A program made the translations under genes and the position numbers. The notes below the pieces were generated by a model. That model saw only the letters and a list, made by a program, of their open reading frames with translations, was not told the DNA's origin and did not search any database. Below, one piece after another: positions 1-12,004 of a DNA stretch of 64,000 bases; the first letter of the stretch is position 1; each line of letters starts with the position of its first letter. Source of the stretch: Telopea speciosissima. Its lineage: Eukaryota; Streptophyta; Magnoliopsida; Proteales; Proteaceae. The stretch lies in the NCBI RefSeq assembly GCF_018873765.1, contig NC_057919.1:69682984-69746983 (forward strand). The letters are read 5' to 3'.

Positions 1-2587
1 TACACAATGGCTTTGGGATCTAACTTGGACAGCCCTGGATGATGATCATGAATAAAACAAACACAGCCAAAAACACGAGGTAGTAAAACAAAGAGTGGTT
101 CAGTCAGAAATAAAAGCGAGTGAGGAATCCCCCCCTTGTAACACAGAAGATGGCATATGATGTATAAGAAAACAGGCAGTCAAAACAGCATCAGCCCAAA
201 ATATTTTAGGTACTTTCATTTCAAAAAGGATGGAGCGAGTCACCTCCATAAAATGTCGATTCTTCCGTTCAGCCACACCATTTTGTTGGGGTGTAGCTGG
301 ACTAGAAGATTGATGCAACATACCACAGTCAGCCATAAAAGAATTAAAAGGTGCTGAAAAGTACTCTAATACATTATCACTATGCAAAACACGAATATTG
401 GTATTGAATTGAGTCTGAATTTCATTAACAAAGCTATGAAAGATGTCAAATAACTCAGAACAATGCTTCATTAAATAAATCCATGTGACTCTAGAATAGT
501 CATCAACAAAGGTAACAAAATATTTAAATCCCAACTTAGAGGTTACAGAACAAGGTCCCCATACAACAGAATGCACTAAAGAAAAAGGATTCACAGACCG
601 TTCATTGACTCTAGGGGAATAACTCACACAGTGGAGCTTTCCAAACTAACGTGACTCACACTCTAGACTAAAAAGAGAATGAAAACGAGGATCCAACTTC
701 TGTAAGCTCTGCAACGATGGATGACCTAACCGACAATGAACTCGGTGTAGAGACAGAACACTAGAGCAAGCAACGGGAGGAGAGTCATCAAGCAAATACA
801 GCCCCCCTTTCTAACGTCCCCTACAAAGCATCTTCTTCGTCGTAAGATCCTGAAAAACACAAGAATCAGGGAAGAATATCACGGAACAATTATAGACTTC
901 AGTAATTTTACTGACAGAAAGTAAGTTACAAGGGAAGTCAGGTAAATGAAGAACAGAGGACAGGGACAAAAAATTAGTAGGACAAACAGTGCCAGTGCCA
1001 GTACCAGTGACTTCAGCAAAGGAACCATCAGCCAAGGTAACACTAGATTCGGTAGACTGAAAGGAAGAGAAATTACCTGACACACCAAACATATGATCAG
1101 ATGCACACGAATTAATGATCCTGAGGCCAAAAGATGAGAAACACGCAGTGGCATTACCTGTCTGGGCAAAAGCAGCAGTGGAGGATGTAGAAGGCTAAGA
1201 TATCTGAAACTGAGTGAACTGAGCGTAATCCTCATCTGACAACCTCACCACCTTACCCTTAGAAGATGGAACAGAAGACTCAATAGTAGCTGTTGAATTG
1301 GCATATTGTTGTTGTGGTGGTTTACCATGAAGCTTCCAACAAAAATGTTGGATTATGTCTTGGGTGACCACAATGATTACAGGTCTTTACAGGACCAGAA
1401 ATTTCACGACTCTGACCACCACTATTGCCTCTTCCACCACCACAGCCCCCACCACGGCCACCATTGCCTCTCCCCTGGCTAAATGCAACAAGAGTTGAAC
1501 TCTCACCATTCTCAAGTGCTAGTTCATGAGAACTATCACGAAGAACACGAGAAAAAGTTTCAGCAAGGGAGAGAACTCTATCACCTCCAAGAATGGTAGA
1601 GCATACGGAGTCATATTCCTGACCCAGACCTCCTAAAAACCCCATAACTGCAAGTTGTTCCCATTGTTCCTGCATTTGTTTCACATCAGAACTGATGGAT
1701 AGCAGTGCATTTAACTCTTCAAACATCCTCTTATAATCAGCAAAATATTGGGTCAATGAGCGACCCTTCCTATCTGCACGATAAAACTCCAATGATAGTT
1801 CACAAAAACGAGACAAATTATTCGGTCCAGAATACAGAATATGCAAATAATCCCACAACTTCTTCACGGTGCCTATGTGAGTCACTAAATCGACGATCTG
1901 GGAAGCCATACTGTTCAGCATCTGGCCCAAAACACGTGCATCGACAATTTCCCAAGCTTCATCATCCTCTGGTTTAGCCTTGGTAAGATGTTTTTGTTGA
2001 CCATGACCAGTTAGAACCACCCACACAATTTTCTTCCATTGCTGGAAATTACTATCACCCTCCAATTTTTTCTCTGTGAAAGACTTGGAAGAGCCCAAGA
2101 TAACCTTAGAAACAACCTCCTTTGAATCACCACTTGTATCAACCATCTCAATCAAATAAAAGAAATATGCAGCTGCAAACAGCGTCCCTCCAATAAGAAA
2201 AATACTGATTTCAAAAAATCAGATCTTCAACAAGACAAAAACCAAGCCTCAACAACAATCGATCCGGGGAAGAAAAAAAAAGTTTGAACAATTCTGCCAT
2301 AAACCGAAACCTGAAATTGAATTCTCTTTCAATCAACTTCAATTGCTAGCCCTAAATCGATATCAACCACCAAAAAGGAGACCTAATTCTTCTTATATCT
2401 TCATGAACTAGTCTCAAACACCCTCCAAAAATCGCAGCATAGGGTGCTGCATCCCCTTCAAACAAGATCCATGAAAAACTTCAAAACTGAAAACAAAACT
2501 TCAGATCACCACTTCAATGAAAACTGAGAATGATAGAGTAGGTCCTAGGAAGTTAAATCGATTCCTAAGAGCCTAGCTCTGATACCA
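1..2587 (-). mobile_element. Ty1/copia retrotransposon, internal region (gag to integrase), degenerate and cut by the window edge
   Basis: Reading leftwards from the primer site, the gag frame begins with ATG at 2146. It carries a copia-type gag domain, a Gly/Arg-rich stretch, and the start of a CCHC zinc knuckle (CNHCGHPRH near 1370-1390) that is broken by a frameshift. The protease region (about 1320-1090) reads NSCASDHM where the family has an Asp-Ser/Thr-Gly active site. GAG-pre-integrase follows (about 1092-680), interrupted by stops. The integrase core is at 627-100. Its second catalytic Asp (HSDN) and Glu (GVAERKN) are visible, but the first catalytic Asp is replaced by Val (HSVVWG). 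RT and RNase H would lie left of base 1. The element is non-functional. It has the same strand as the RFI2-like exon and probably lies in that gene's first intron. Confidence 0.9.
2576..2587 (-). other. Primer binding site, initiator tRNA-Met type
   Basis: The minus strand reads TGGTATCAGAGC directly after the LTR end. This is the standard plant Ty1/copia primer site, complementary to the 3' end of initiator tRNA-Met. Confidence 0.9.
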
Positions 2588-2943
2588 TGTAAATAGTAAG
2601 GAATTAGAATAAGAGAAGAGAAAGAAGAAGGAAGAAGAGTGGGAAGAAGAAGAAACCGAGAGACTGTAATCCTTTGGGAGAACAATCAAATGAATTGTTC
2701 TCCCCTCTTCACCAATATTATTAATAATAGGGTAGAGCAAACACACAAGAGAAATCCCCAAACAGCCCCTACTAAACCTGTCTTGGTATTAGCACCAGGA
2801 CTCTTATTCTTGATCTCTAACATGAAGAATCCCACAGGACCCCCATTAAACCAAGACAGAGAAGTGAGCGGAGGAGACACAAGGAAACACCCAACCTATA
2901 AAGGTCAAGGTCAAGGTCAATGGCAATCTCATATGAACCATCA
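2588..2943 (-). repeat. 5' LTR of the left copia element (outer edge inferred)
   Basis: On the minus strand the sequence next to the primer site ends in TTTACA, as an LTR should. The outer edge at 2943 (starting TGATGGTTC on the minus strand) is inferred, because the reverse-transcriptase reading of the flanking LINE runs intact up to base 2944 and then stops. This gives a 356-bp LTR. The partner LTR is outside the window, so the edge cannot be confirmed by comparison. Confidence 0.55.
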
Positions 2944-4310
2944 CTTCCTGAGGAATTCCCAACGCACTGAATCATAACCTTTGCGGATATCTACTTTCCA
3001 TATTGCTACAGGTGGGTAAACCGTCCTATCGAAACCTCTAACAAGCTCAAAACAAAGGAGGATGTTGTCCAATATACTTCTGCCATTTATGAAAGCAGAT
3101 TGGTTCACACTCATGACTCACCAAGTCATCCACAACTCTCCTAAAACGGATTGCTAAGATCTTGGCCATAAATTTGTAGAGGGTATTACAGAACGCAATA
3201 GGGCCGAAATCAGCAACCAAGCAAACATCATCCACCTTAGGGATTAAGCCAATGAATGAATGATTGAATAAAAGAATTTGTTGGGGTTGCAAAAAGAAAC
3301 TCTACATTGCAAGCATAAGATCTGCCTTAACAATATCCTAGGCATCCAAAAAGAAATCCATACTAAACCCATCTGGGCCAGGGGATTTATTCCTCTTGAT
3401 AGACTTAACTGCTGCCAAAATCTCCTCTTCTGAAGGCATAGACTGGATTTCAACAATTTGCTCCTCTGATAAGAACTTGTTGAGAAGAACATTGGGAATA
3501 TGCTCTCTAACCAGAAGATACATAGGATTGAATAAATCTTTGAAAGATTATACCATCTCTTTCTTAATATCTTCAGGAATAAAAAGGTCCCTACCATCCC
3601 GAGCTATAAGGTTTCTGATAGAGATGCCATTCTGTCTAGCTTTTAAAGGCTTATGAAAATAAGCCGAGCTAGAATCCCAAAGCTGCAACCAAGTAATCCT
3701 GGACTTTTGCGTTGAAAGCACTCTTCTTGTGAGAGCAGAAGTCTAAGATTACTAAACAGCCTTCTTTCCTCAGCTAGTGGGAGATTAGAACTATCATTAT
3801 GAAGCCTCACTTGGACGGATTCAAGCTCAGATTTACATTGTTGAACCAAGGAAATAACATTTCCAAAGGTAAACACATATGCTACACCTTCAACATGGCC
3901 TTAACCTCTCTCAATTTCATGGCAAAAGTTCCCAACATGGATGAGTGCCTAGGCAGGGGTTTGTCCCAAGTTTCTTTAACCACTCTCAGAAAATCCCTGT
4001 GAGAGGACTACATTGATAAATACTTGAAAGGCTTGGGACCAAAAGAAATATATGGAAGAATCTGAGTAAAATTTGTGTTTGTAATTTTTATTTCATGACT
4101 AAGCCAATAGAAGTTGGAATACTATGGTATAAAATTGTGAAGGTCTCCATGCCAATGGAGCAGTTTCTTAAGAATACTTGGAAGACTCCATATGCAGGCA
4201 GCACGGAGATGATCTTTATTCTCCATACAAGAAGATCAAATTTACCTCGATAACACCACGCCACCACGGGCTCTGACCAAACATGAAAAATACCAAAGCC
4301 CATGGACATC
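2944..4310 (-). mobile_element. L1-type LINE fragment (reverse transcriptase 5' part), degenerate
   Basis: Minus-strand frames give typical plant L1 ORF2 blocks in order: a pre-RT linker near 4060-3880 (PKPFKYLSM), a helical stretch near 3876-3640 containing LLSQEECFQ, the RT motif NKSPGPDGF near 3395, FIGLIPKVDD with DFGPIAFCN near 3260-3180, and KVDIRKGYDSVRWEF near 2985-2945. Each block is in a different frame with stops between, so the element is dead. The frame breaks at base 2944, where the copia LTR begins, so the copia element appears to have landed in this LINE. The 4088-4310 part is less clear and is assigned by position. Confidence 0.85.
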
Positions 4311-5541
4311 TAGACAAGCTAACAAAGACATTTCTGATTTAGCTTTCCAACAGTGTTCCTGAACTAAAATTATTGTCATTCTGAAAGAAAAAAAAATAAT
4401 CTCATTCTCAACCAGTCCCAGCTAACTCACTTGCAAAATTCCTAGAAGCCCAGCTAGACTCTGCTATGATTTTGAAAAGTGAATTTGCTGGTGAACCTCA
4501 TTGAATAGAAAGAACAGAAGAGCCATGAAAGGAGGGTGCTGGGAAAGGAATCTCACTGGATACATAAATCAAGGGGACTTTGATGATTATGATATGGACA
4601 ATCACTATTCATATATATTCATAAAGAAGAGTACGTGCAATGTGAACACTTTAAATCGTAGAGAATGGCATAAAATCCATTAATGAAAACCAAGCATGGC
4701 AGAAAGGATAGGCAATGAGGCATGAGGCTCACATCATGCAACTTCTAAATTTGGACGTCTGCAGACAAAGGCCATACACTCAAGCCACAACACCTACGGT
4801 GGCAAATCAAATCAACAGGAGCAAGACAAATCGGTGAGTGATTCTCAATGGACTTGCTGGTTTTAACATAAGACAAATCGGTGAGTGATTCTCAATGGAC
4901 TTGCTGGTTTTAACATTAAAAATCACTATGATGTCTATGCTTTATGGTCCCTCGAAGTCCAATACGCAAAATCATAAGTTTCTAACATGAGCTTATATTG
5001 TTGTTTTAAAAAGAGTGCAATGCTAAAATTTTAGCTTCAGGAATATCATAGTGGCCAAGACAGTGTTCCATCGAGTTCCCCAACCCCCCCCCCCCACCCC
5101 CACAAAAAAACAATGTAAGGGTCACTACCTCAGGATCGTAACATGCATTCTTAATAGGTTCAAATTATGTACAGCCAGCCTTTGGCATGCAACATGTTAC
5201 TCTGAATCTCCTAAGATTAATTCCAGCATGTGATCAATCTCAAACAGCAAACAGGATAGAGATTTCAGATTTTCATCAATGCAAAATATATGAACAAACA
5301 GGCAGCATAAATTTGACCATAAAAACTCGAATCACAGATCAGTCCTTGCCAATTTTCCATGAATCTGATGAGACCGACATTTAGGTTAACATTCAAGCCA
5401 AATAAAAAAAACCAAAAAAAAAAAACTCAGCCTTCAGAGTTCAGATGCATGCAAAATCGAATAACTTCAAAATAAAATTACCATAAAATTTAATCAAAAT
5501 CTGGAATTTTGTTGAAATATAAACCTGTATCCCCAACTTAC
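4311..5541. other. Non-coding stretch, probably part of the first intron of the RING gene
   Basis: No frame here looks like coding sequence, and I see no RNA gene. A poly-C/poly-A patch lies near 5083-5112 and a short tandem duplication at 4824-4916. The stretch follows the splice donor of the RING exon on the minus strand, so it should be intron 1 if that gene is intact. Confidence 0.6.
4824..4916. repeat. 47-bp tandem duplication
   Basis: A unit starting AGACAAATCGGTGAGTG occurs at 4824-4870 and again at 4871-4916 with no difference visible by eye over the shared length. The near-perfect match suggests a recent slippage or double-strand-break repair event. Confidence 0.9.
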
Positions 5542-5698
5542 CAAGATGAAATTCATGCCCGCATTGCAGCTTCGCTCTCGATCTGTCCCCATTATCCTTC
5601 ACAAGCTCGAGGCAAATCGAGCACGAAACCGATGAGGAACTGAGAAAAAGTCCTCCGCCACCTTCATCATCGAAAGGATCAGCATCTCCAGTGCCCAT
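5542..5698 (-). CDS. RFI2: RING-finger E3 ubiquitin ligase, RFI2-like, exon 1 only
   Basis: The 52 codons begin with an acidic, glycine-rich leader and then enter a RING domain: C26-x2-C29 in SCSICLE, followed by a conserved DNGDR block and LQCGHEFHL (C46, H48, H51). RFI2-type proteins (red/far-red signalling RING ligases) have this same order and continue with a second RING half. The frame stops matching exactly at a strong donor (CTTG|GTAAGT on the minus strand) in phase 1, so an exon boundary is clear. The ATG at 5698 is chosen because the open frame upstream begins with a non-ATG codon. The second RING half and the remaining exons are not in 1-5541, so intron 1 must exceed 5.5 kb, or the gene is truncated. 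The family call rests on a short exon. Confidence 0.75.
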
Positions 5699-6310
5699 TT
5701 CTTCAATCAAAACCTCGAATTGAAGGAGAAAACCATTAAAAGAACTCTACCAAATTCCAATTCCCCCGATAACCTCAGAACTCAGTAATCTCGCTTCTCT
5801 CTCCGCTTCAACAATTACAGGAGAATCGAAACCAGGAAACTCTATAGTCTAGATACCCTGAAAACCGAGCGAAACGTTCGCGGGATCGCAGAGAAACGAA
5901 AGACACAAATTGTTCGGAAAGGGGGCAAATCTGAAACCCTCTCTCTCTCTTTCTCTCTCTCCTCTATCGTTGGCTCTCCGACCCGTCAGATTACGGCTTC
6001 ACCGCTTCGGTTACGTGGTTTCATTCTTTCTTAATAGTCGGTGGCGATTAGACACTTAACCACGCGATTGGAGTCTTATACTTTTATACGGTTGAGATTG
6101 GATAAGTATTTATTATTATGGTCAATAATTTGACCCCATACGTCTTCCGGTTTGACTCGAAGTTTATGTTAACTCCGTTAGCGAGATGTATACGTGGCAT
6201 ATAAATTAAAATTCCAAAAAAAATAATAATAAACGTTTTCTTTCTTCTCGGCCAGCACAGCAACTACTACAACAACCAGGTTGGTTAATAGCATTAAGAA
6301 ATATTTAAAT
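5699..6310 (-). promoter_or_regulatory. 5' UTR and promoter region of the RING gene
   Basis: This stretch precedes the ATG on the minus strand. It includes a CT-rich run at about 5940-5963, of the kind found in many plant 5' leaders and core promoters, and then becomes AT-rich. I could not place a TATA box with confidence. Confidence 0.45.
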
Positions 6311-6314
6311 GGTG

Positions 6315-6657
6315 TAAAATATAAGGAAAAGGTTATCTCCAGTTCACACCTTGGTGTTTTAATCTAAATAATAATAATAATAAAGGGAAGGAGTTCTCCA
6401 CGATGCCAATGTGGGTTCTCAAGCCACACCAATGGAAGCACTAGGAATGATATAACCATATGAGGCCCACATAGTCAAGGTGATAAAATATAAGGAAAAG
6501 GTTATCTCCAGTTCACACTTTAGTTTTTTAATCTAAATAATAATAATAATAAAGGGAAGGAGTTCTCTATGATGCTGGTGTGGGAAATTTCTCACGCCAC
6601 ATCAATGGGAGCACAAAGACTGATATAACCATATGAGGCCCACATAGTCAAGGTGAT
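6315..6657. repeat. Tandem duplication, about 169-bp unit, two copies
   Basis: The block starting TAAAATATAAGGAAAAGG at 6315 repeats at 6484. Both copies contain the ATAATAATAATAATAAAGGG run, AAGGAGTTCTC, and an end reading TATGAGGCCCACATAGTC. They differ by scattered substitutions and small indels, so the duplication is not very recent. No coding content. Confidence 0.9.
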
Positions 6658-9600
6658 AAAAAGAAGATCATGAAAAAAACCATGTGAGTGAGCAATAGAA
6701 CACTACCATCGTGGGGAATTCTTTCCCAATTTCAAATTAGGAGAATAGAGTTTGTCATGCTCACTTTTGTTTACGTTTCCATCACGATTGTCATGTATTT
6801 GCATTGCAAATGACCATAAATTTGATGGACATGCTTTCCACCCTCCACTATCTATTCATAGTCAAATTTTTTAACTAATATGAAACGTCCATATGTTATT
6901 ATCGAGATTTGAATTAAGAAAAAAGTCTAAAAACTAAACAAAGCATGAGTTCAACGTGGATTGTTAAAATAGTCCATCACACTTAACAAGTTGCGTGTCA
7001 AAAGCCCTAAGTCTTTAGAAAGGGGGAGAGGGTGGGGGGAAAGAAAATGGTGGTCCATATGATTTTGTTTATGGAAAGGCATTTGATTAAGTTTAGCTTC
7101 ACTATTTGACAATGGACAAATCACATTGTCTTTTATGGGCAAGAGATCGTTGTCAAGTTGTGTAGCACCTGCACTAGTGCGGGGCCAATGAAAATACACG
7201 TAGGAGCATCAAACATAGATGCGATTTTTTATTTCATGGGGGTAGGGTGGTACTTTCACATGTTCCTATGTTTGGGCAGAAACCACGCAACCAGGTAGCG
7301 TTAGTTTCCCTTATTTTATACATCATATGGTTATAATTTCCATTTCAATCCATCAACAACTTGGTTGTTAAAAGTGTAAGAACAAAATTCAAGAAACCAC
7401 ACAGTAGAGATAGGCTACCAAATTTAACATGTAAATAATCCAAATAATGTTTTATGTTGTGGAGTTCAAGCCATGACTTGGGCCCATAGTTAATTATTCA
7501 ACTACTTAATTGAGAAAAGGTGTGAACAAAGTGAATGTGTGTTGCATGAGAGTCGATGAGGAGAGAGAAGACCAATGGGGAACTCAAGGTAGGGCTACTT
7601 TTTAAAAGAGGAGTTTTTAAAATTTTATATAATATAAATTAGATCATATTTGAAACCTCTTTAAGAAAATGGGGAAAATATAGTTTTTAAGGCTATTTTT
7701 TAAAGAGTAAAACCATATTTTGACTTGTTTTTCCTATTTCCAACCTCAAAATTTTGTGTTGGAAAGCAGAACAGTTGTGACTTGATTACTGAATCATATC
7801 CAACTTGGAGGAAGGGTTATTTTAGGATTCTTGATGAGGGAAAAGTCACAGTTTATTGATGAGTTGAGAAATAACCTTTTTATCTCGCATATTTTGTTGT
7901 AAATCTCAAATTCTAGACTAAAAACTTGAAAAGAAAAACTGGTGTAATATCATTCAGTTAATGGATCTCTCTCATATTTATCCATGTGTGTGTGTTGTTT
8001 TTACATTGAAATGGTTTCTCATTAAATGTGGTGATGTGTTGTATTTTAAACGGTATTTAAAATTAAAGATTGAAATTATTGGTAAAGATTTTCTAAAGTA
8101 GTATGTCAGTGTCTATGAGCTAGTGAGTATAGCCTTTGGGTTCTCTATGTAATTACATTTGAAACTGCAGTCTATGTGATTTGAGAGTTTATTTTATCTT
8201 GGAGGTATAGGTGCATGGTCAACCCGAATTGTAGTGTTTGAACATCTAAAAACCTGAAGGAGAGCATTGTTTGATGCGACTCAATTCTACCATTTACTGT
8301 TCGAGTATCACAAAAAGATGTGTATTAGTGTATTTCTTTCTACAATAATATTTTGGTGTTATACTATTTGCCATACTAATTAGATAAGTTTTATATTTAT
8401 TATTTGTATATTATAGTCTTATATTTTCTACTCATCTTTTGTATTCCAATATATTGTGATTTGAGTTTGTGGTTGCTTACATTTGTTCTTTGTTACTTTA
8501 TGATTCTACATGTAAAATTTGAGTTATATTGTAATTCCATGATAATTATCGTTGGGTGTTTTGTATTGTATTTATAATTGTTTACAATAAGCGTCAAGAT
8601 GTGATAAAACCATATAGGGATAATGGAGAGATCTGTTAGTGGTAACAGATTAAGTGATAGCCACTGATTTGGTGCCGTAGTTATCAATGGGTCGTGCCTT
8701 ATCATGTGAGTGTGAACAGGACCCTCATCCTTAACTTTATGTATTTGAGCATACTTGTATTGTTAGTTGATTTATCTTCGATTCTCCTACCCAACAAAAA
8801 TTTATCTTTCACCCACACACAGATGGGAAGGTCTTGCTCCCCAACACTTTATACAATGAAAATGAAATGCTACATAAAGAAATAATAATAAATAAATAAA
8901 AACATAACATGCTTATCTAAATAAAATTCTTGCCAACAATTTTTTTATATATTAGAACCAATAAGAACGTGAAAACGTTTTCCATGAACTTATTAAAGAA
9001 GTTAATCAATTTTCTATTAACATACAAGCCTTGAAGTGGTCATGCATTGTCATTGATCAGATTTTTTTTCTTTTATTCTTCTAGGTTATGTTTGATCAGC
9101 AATAGAATAAATAACAATAATAATAATAATAAAAGAAAAGAAAGAAAAAATTATCACATATGCAAACTAACAATAGAAAATAAAACAAAAAATGGTAAAA
9201 AGTGACAAATTCTCATATCTGTAAATACCATGATATTTGTGAGTAAATTTCAAGGGTGAGGAAAGAGAAATTTTTAAGAATCTAACGAAATATTTTGTTT
9301 TTTTTTTTTCTGGTAAACATTTTATTTCTTTCTCTCACCATACAATCAACCACACTTTTTATTTCTCTCATAAATCAACTACAATATGCTTTCTTTCCTT
9401 TATCTTCATCCCTTAGTTGATTGAATTCGACACTCTCTTCTTCCATCCCTCCGCATTTTCACCATAAAAAATCTGAAAACACATGGAGAAATTTAAGGAA
9501 TCGATGACGCTAAATTGTGCCAGCAGCCACCCTCCTTAATACTGTATACGTCCTTTATGGTGTAAACAAGGTTCATGCATTTCAGCCAAAAGGAATCCGT

Positions 9601-9837
9601 CAAGTGTTCAAACAATAGATTGAAGCATAGAATAAATCCAATAGTAGTTGTCGGGGTATCAAAGAAGATGCATATCAATACATGAGAAAGATATTTAATT
9701 GTATTCAAATCTGAAAATTAATAAGGGAAAAAAACCTCTAATTGATGGTGTTCCCTATGCCTTCTCACAGAGTACCTTGAGATGACGCCTCTAAACCCTA
9801 GGTAGATACTCAACGTGCTCACCCTAATGACAGAAAA
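6658..9837. other. AT-rich intergenic region between the RING gene and PAC
   Basis: I see no supportable gene or RNA in this 3.2-kb stretch. The short open frames have no recognisable domain. It contains a dispersed-repeat copy at about 7205-7310 and A/T-rich low-complexity patches near 8880-8950 and 9110-9200. Confidence 0.6.
7205..7310. repeat. Dispersed repeat, copy 1
   Basis: The segment with ATGCGATTTTTTATTTCATG, a variable middle, then ACCACGCAACCAGGTAGCG resembles the segment at about 28365-28475 in the same order. It is probably a fragment of an interspersed non-autonomous element. No target duplication was found. Confidence 0.6.
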
Positions 9838-10067
9838 ATGGGACCTGGAAAATATTTTTACCAGGTTGAAACGATTGGCTGTTCCGCGAGTTCAAATGAC
9901 GACTTATCTAAAACCGTAAGCTGTCAAGTCACGGTTTTGGGGGGTGTGTGTGTGTTGGGAGACCAGGAGAGAGTGAGACAGGACTGTGCCGTCGCCTCGC
10001 GATCATTTTCCTCTTCCTTCCGGTGTGGGCTCGCCATTTCCAAATTTCGTAGTACTCTACTCTACCC

Positions 10068-10075
10068 TATATATA
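10068..10075 (+). promoter_or_regulatory. Probable TATA box of PAC
   Basis: CCCTATATATAGG lies 124 bp upstream of the PAC ATG, a normal spacing for a plant TATA box with a leader of about 90 nt. It supports using the ATG at 10192 rather than the upstream in-frame ATG at 9838, because the TATA box would otherwise lie inside the coding frame. Confidence 0.6.
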
Positions 10076-10191
10076 GGTGCAGGATATTGAAGTGTCGACA
10101 GACGCCAACGGAAGCTTGGTCGCTCTTTCATTGCTTCGTGGTCTGGCCGTGGTATTCTCTGTATGAAACTTTAAACCAGGGTTTTTCAGCG

Positions 10192-11968
10192 ATGGAGGCA
10201 AAGGTATTTATGATTACATGTCCACTTATGACATCTCTAGCTTCAGCTCTCACAAGGACACAATTAGCTCCAAATCCAAGCCCTTCAGCATTCAGAACGA
10301 AATTTCAACATCGATCAGGTTTATCATCCGACACCTAATTCTCTATCTCGCTCGCTTGCTTGCTCTCTCTTTCTTCTCTCTCTCTCTCTCTCTCTCACTT
10401 ACTTTCTCATTCTTCTAAAACAGTGCTGCGGAAAAACAAGAACACGGAGGAGCAAGAATTGTATGGGCTTCCCAAAGAGTATTACGACGATGTAAGTGTA
10501 AGAATGACAATTGGAAGTACAAGCTTGTTTTACTTTTTTGTAGTTTAAACATATAATCCTTCATAAGGTATGTGGGAGGTCTAATAAGGTGTGAGTGTTG
10601 AACTGTCAAACCCAAAAGCTTAAGCTATTAGATGGAGAGGCTCAACTAGTAGACAAAGGCATGCAAGGTCCAAGAGTTTTCCAATGTAAGATTGTTCCCC
10701 TGGTAAGCTAGTAACCTATGGAGGCAACTGAGACGCAAAACCACATGTCGCAAATCACATTTATATTTCCCTTCTTTTGTGCAGTTCAAATAAAGTCAAG
10801 CTAGGAAAATTCACCAAGCCAACTCTTAGGCTCACTGGGCATTGTGTTTGGTAAATTCATCTAACTTGGAGTGTGTTTTGATTGAACTCCTCAACTCATT
10901 CAAGATAAGAAGGAGGCACTTGCTGAGTTATGTGACTATTTTCCCTTTTTTTTGGGGTGGGGGTTCTTAGAGGGGAGGTGATAGAACTATTTCAGTACCT
11001 CATCTTGGCAGTTTACATAGTTGAAGGAGAGGGTTTTAAATTTAATCATATATTCGAAAGTATCTTGTTTAATTATATATTAAAACGGATGTGCAAAACT
11101 AGTAGCCTTTGGATGAAATTTCAAGGAACTGTCAATAGTTTGGGATTTTGTTTCAGTTAGGTTGTAACTCATCTAAATCCAGTTTATAAAACCTGATGTA
11201 GACAAAATGACTCTGATTCTAGTTTAATTGACCTACGTAAAAGAGATGGGGTTTAATGTCCTCCATATGGATTGTGACAATGCGAATAACATGTACTTGA
11301 ATTGACTTTAACTTTATGTACTTGAAACATGGACCTAAAACATTAATATTTAAAGTTTAGGAAGTCTAGGATTTAATCTTACGGCACAAGTGAAGCGTTA
11401 GGTTAGTGAATTTGATTGTCCTTCCCGGTGATTTCAACTATTTGAATCAAATTCTGCCCTGGTTTGCGCTATATCACAATTCATTCATTCTCGGGCATAG
11501 CTGTTCACAAAACATGGCATGGGACATCTGTCGGCGGCGGGAGTCTTACATCCGAGCGAGAGGTCAGACCAATCCCATTCATCCTGGTCCGATCCGAACG
11601 GAGCTTGTTGAATGAATTGATCCATTGTTGTATGTCCCACTTCTTAGTGCATTTTTTCCTACTCGGACCCGCCGTACTTCCTTTGTTTGACTACTCCTGA
11701 GATATGGTGGAAACATTTTGTTATGGTGGAGAGTGGGGAGTGAAAACACCAATGCAGTAGAGAACGACCGCATGAATCGGAATCAACTTAACTTATTAAG
11801 ACAGACGACCGAGAAAGAAAGGCTCTGCGTTCTCCAAGTGGTTGATCTTAGCGTGCTAGCCGCTGCTTCATTTCGTATAGTGATAACGCTTTCTCTTTCT
11901 TAGCGCTCCGCCCCGCGGAGAACTCTGGTTGCACGGCTTTCTCTTATAGGTCTATTTTCTCTGACTTG

Positions 11969-12004
<36 letters not shown>

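Noticed and set aside
9838..10191. In-frame N-terminal extension of PAC from an ATG at 9838
   Set aside because: The TATA box at 10068 lies inside it, the sequence has no protein-like composition, and ATG 10192 gives the expected transit peptide and length.
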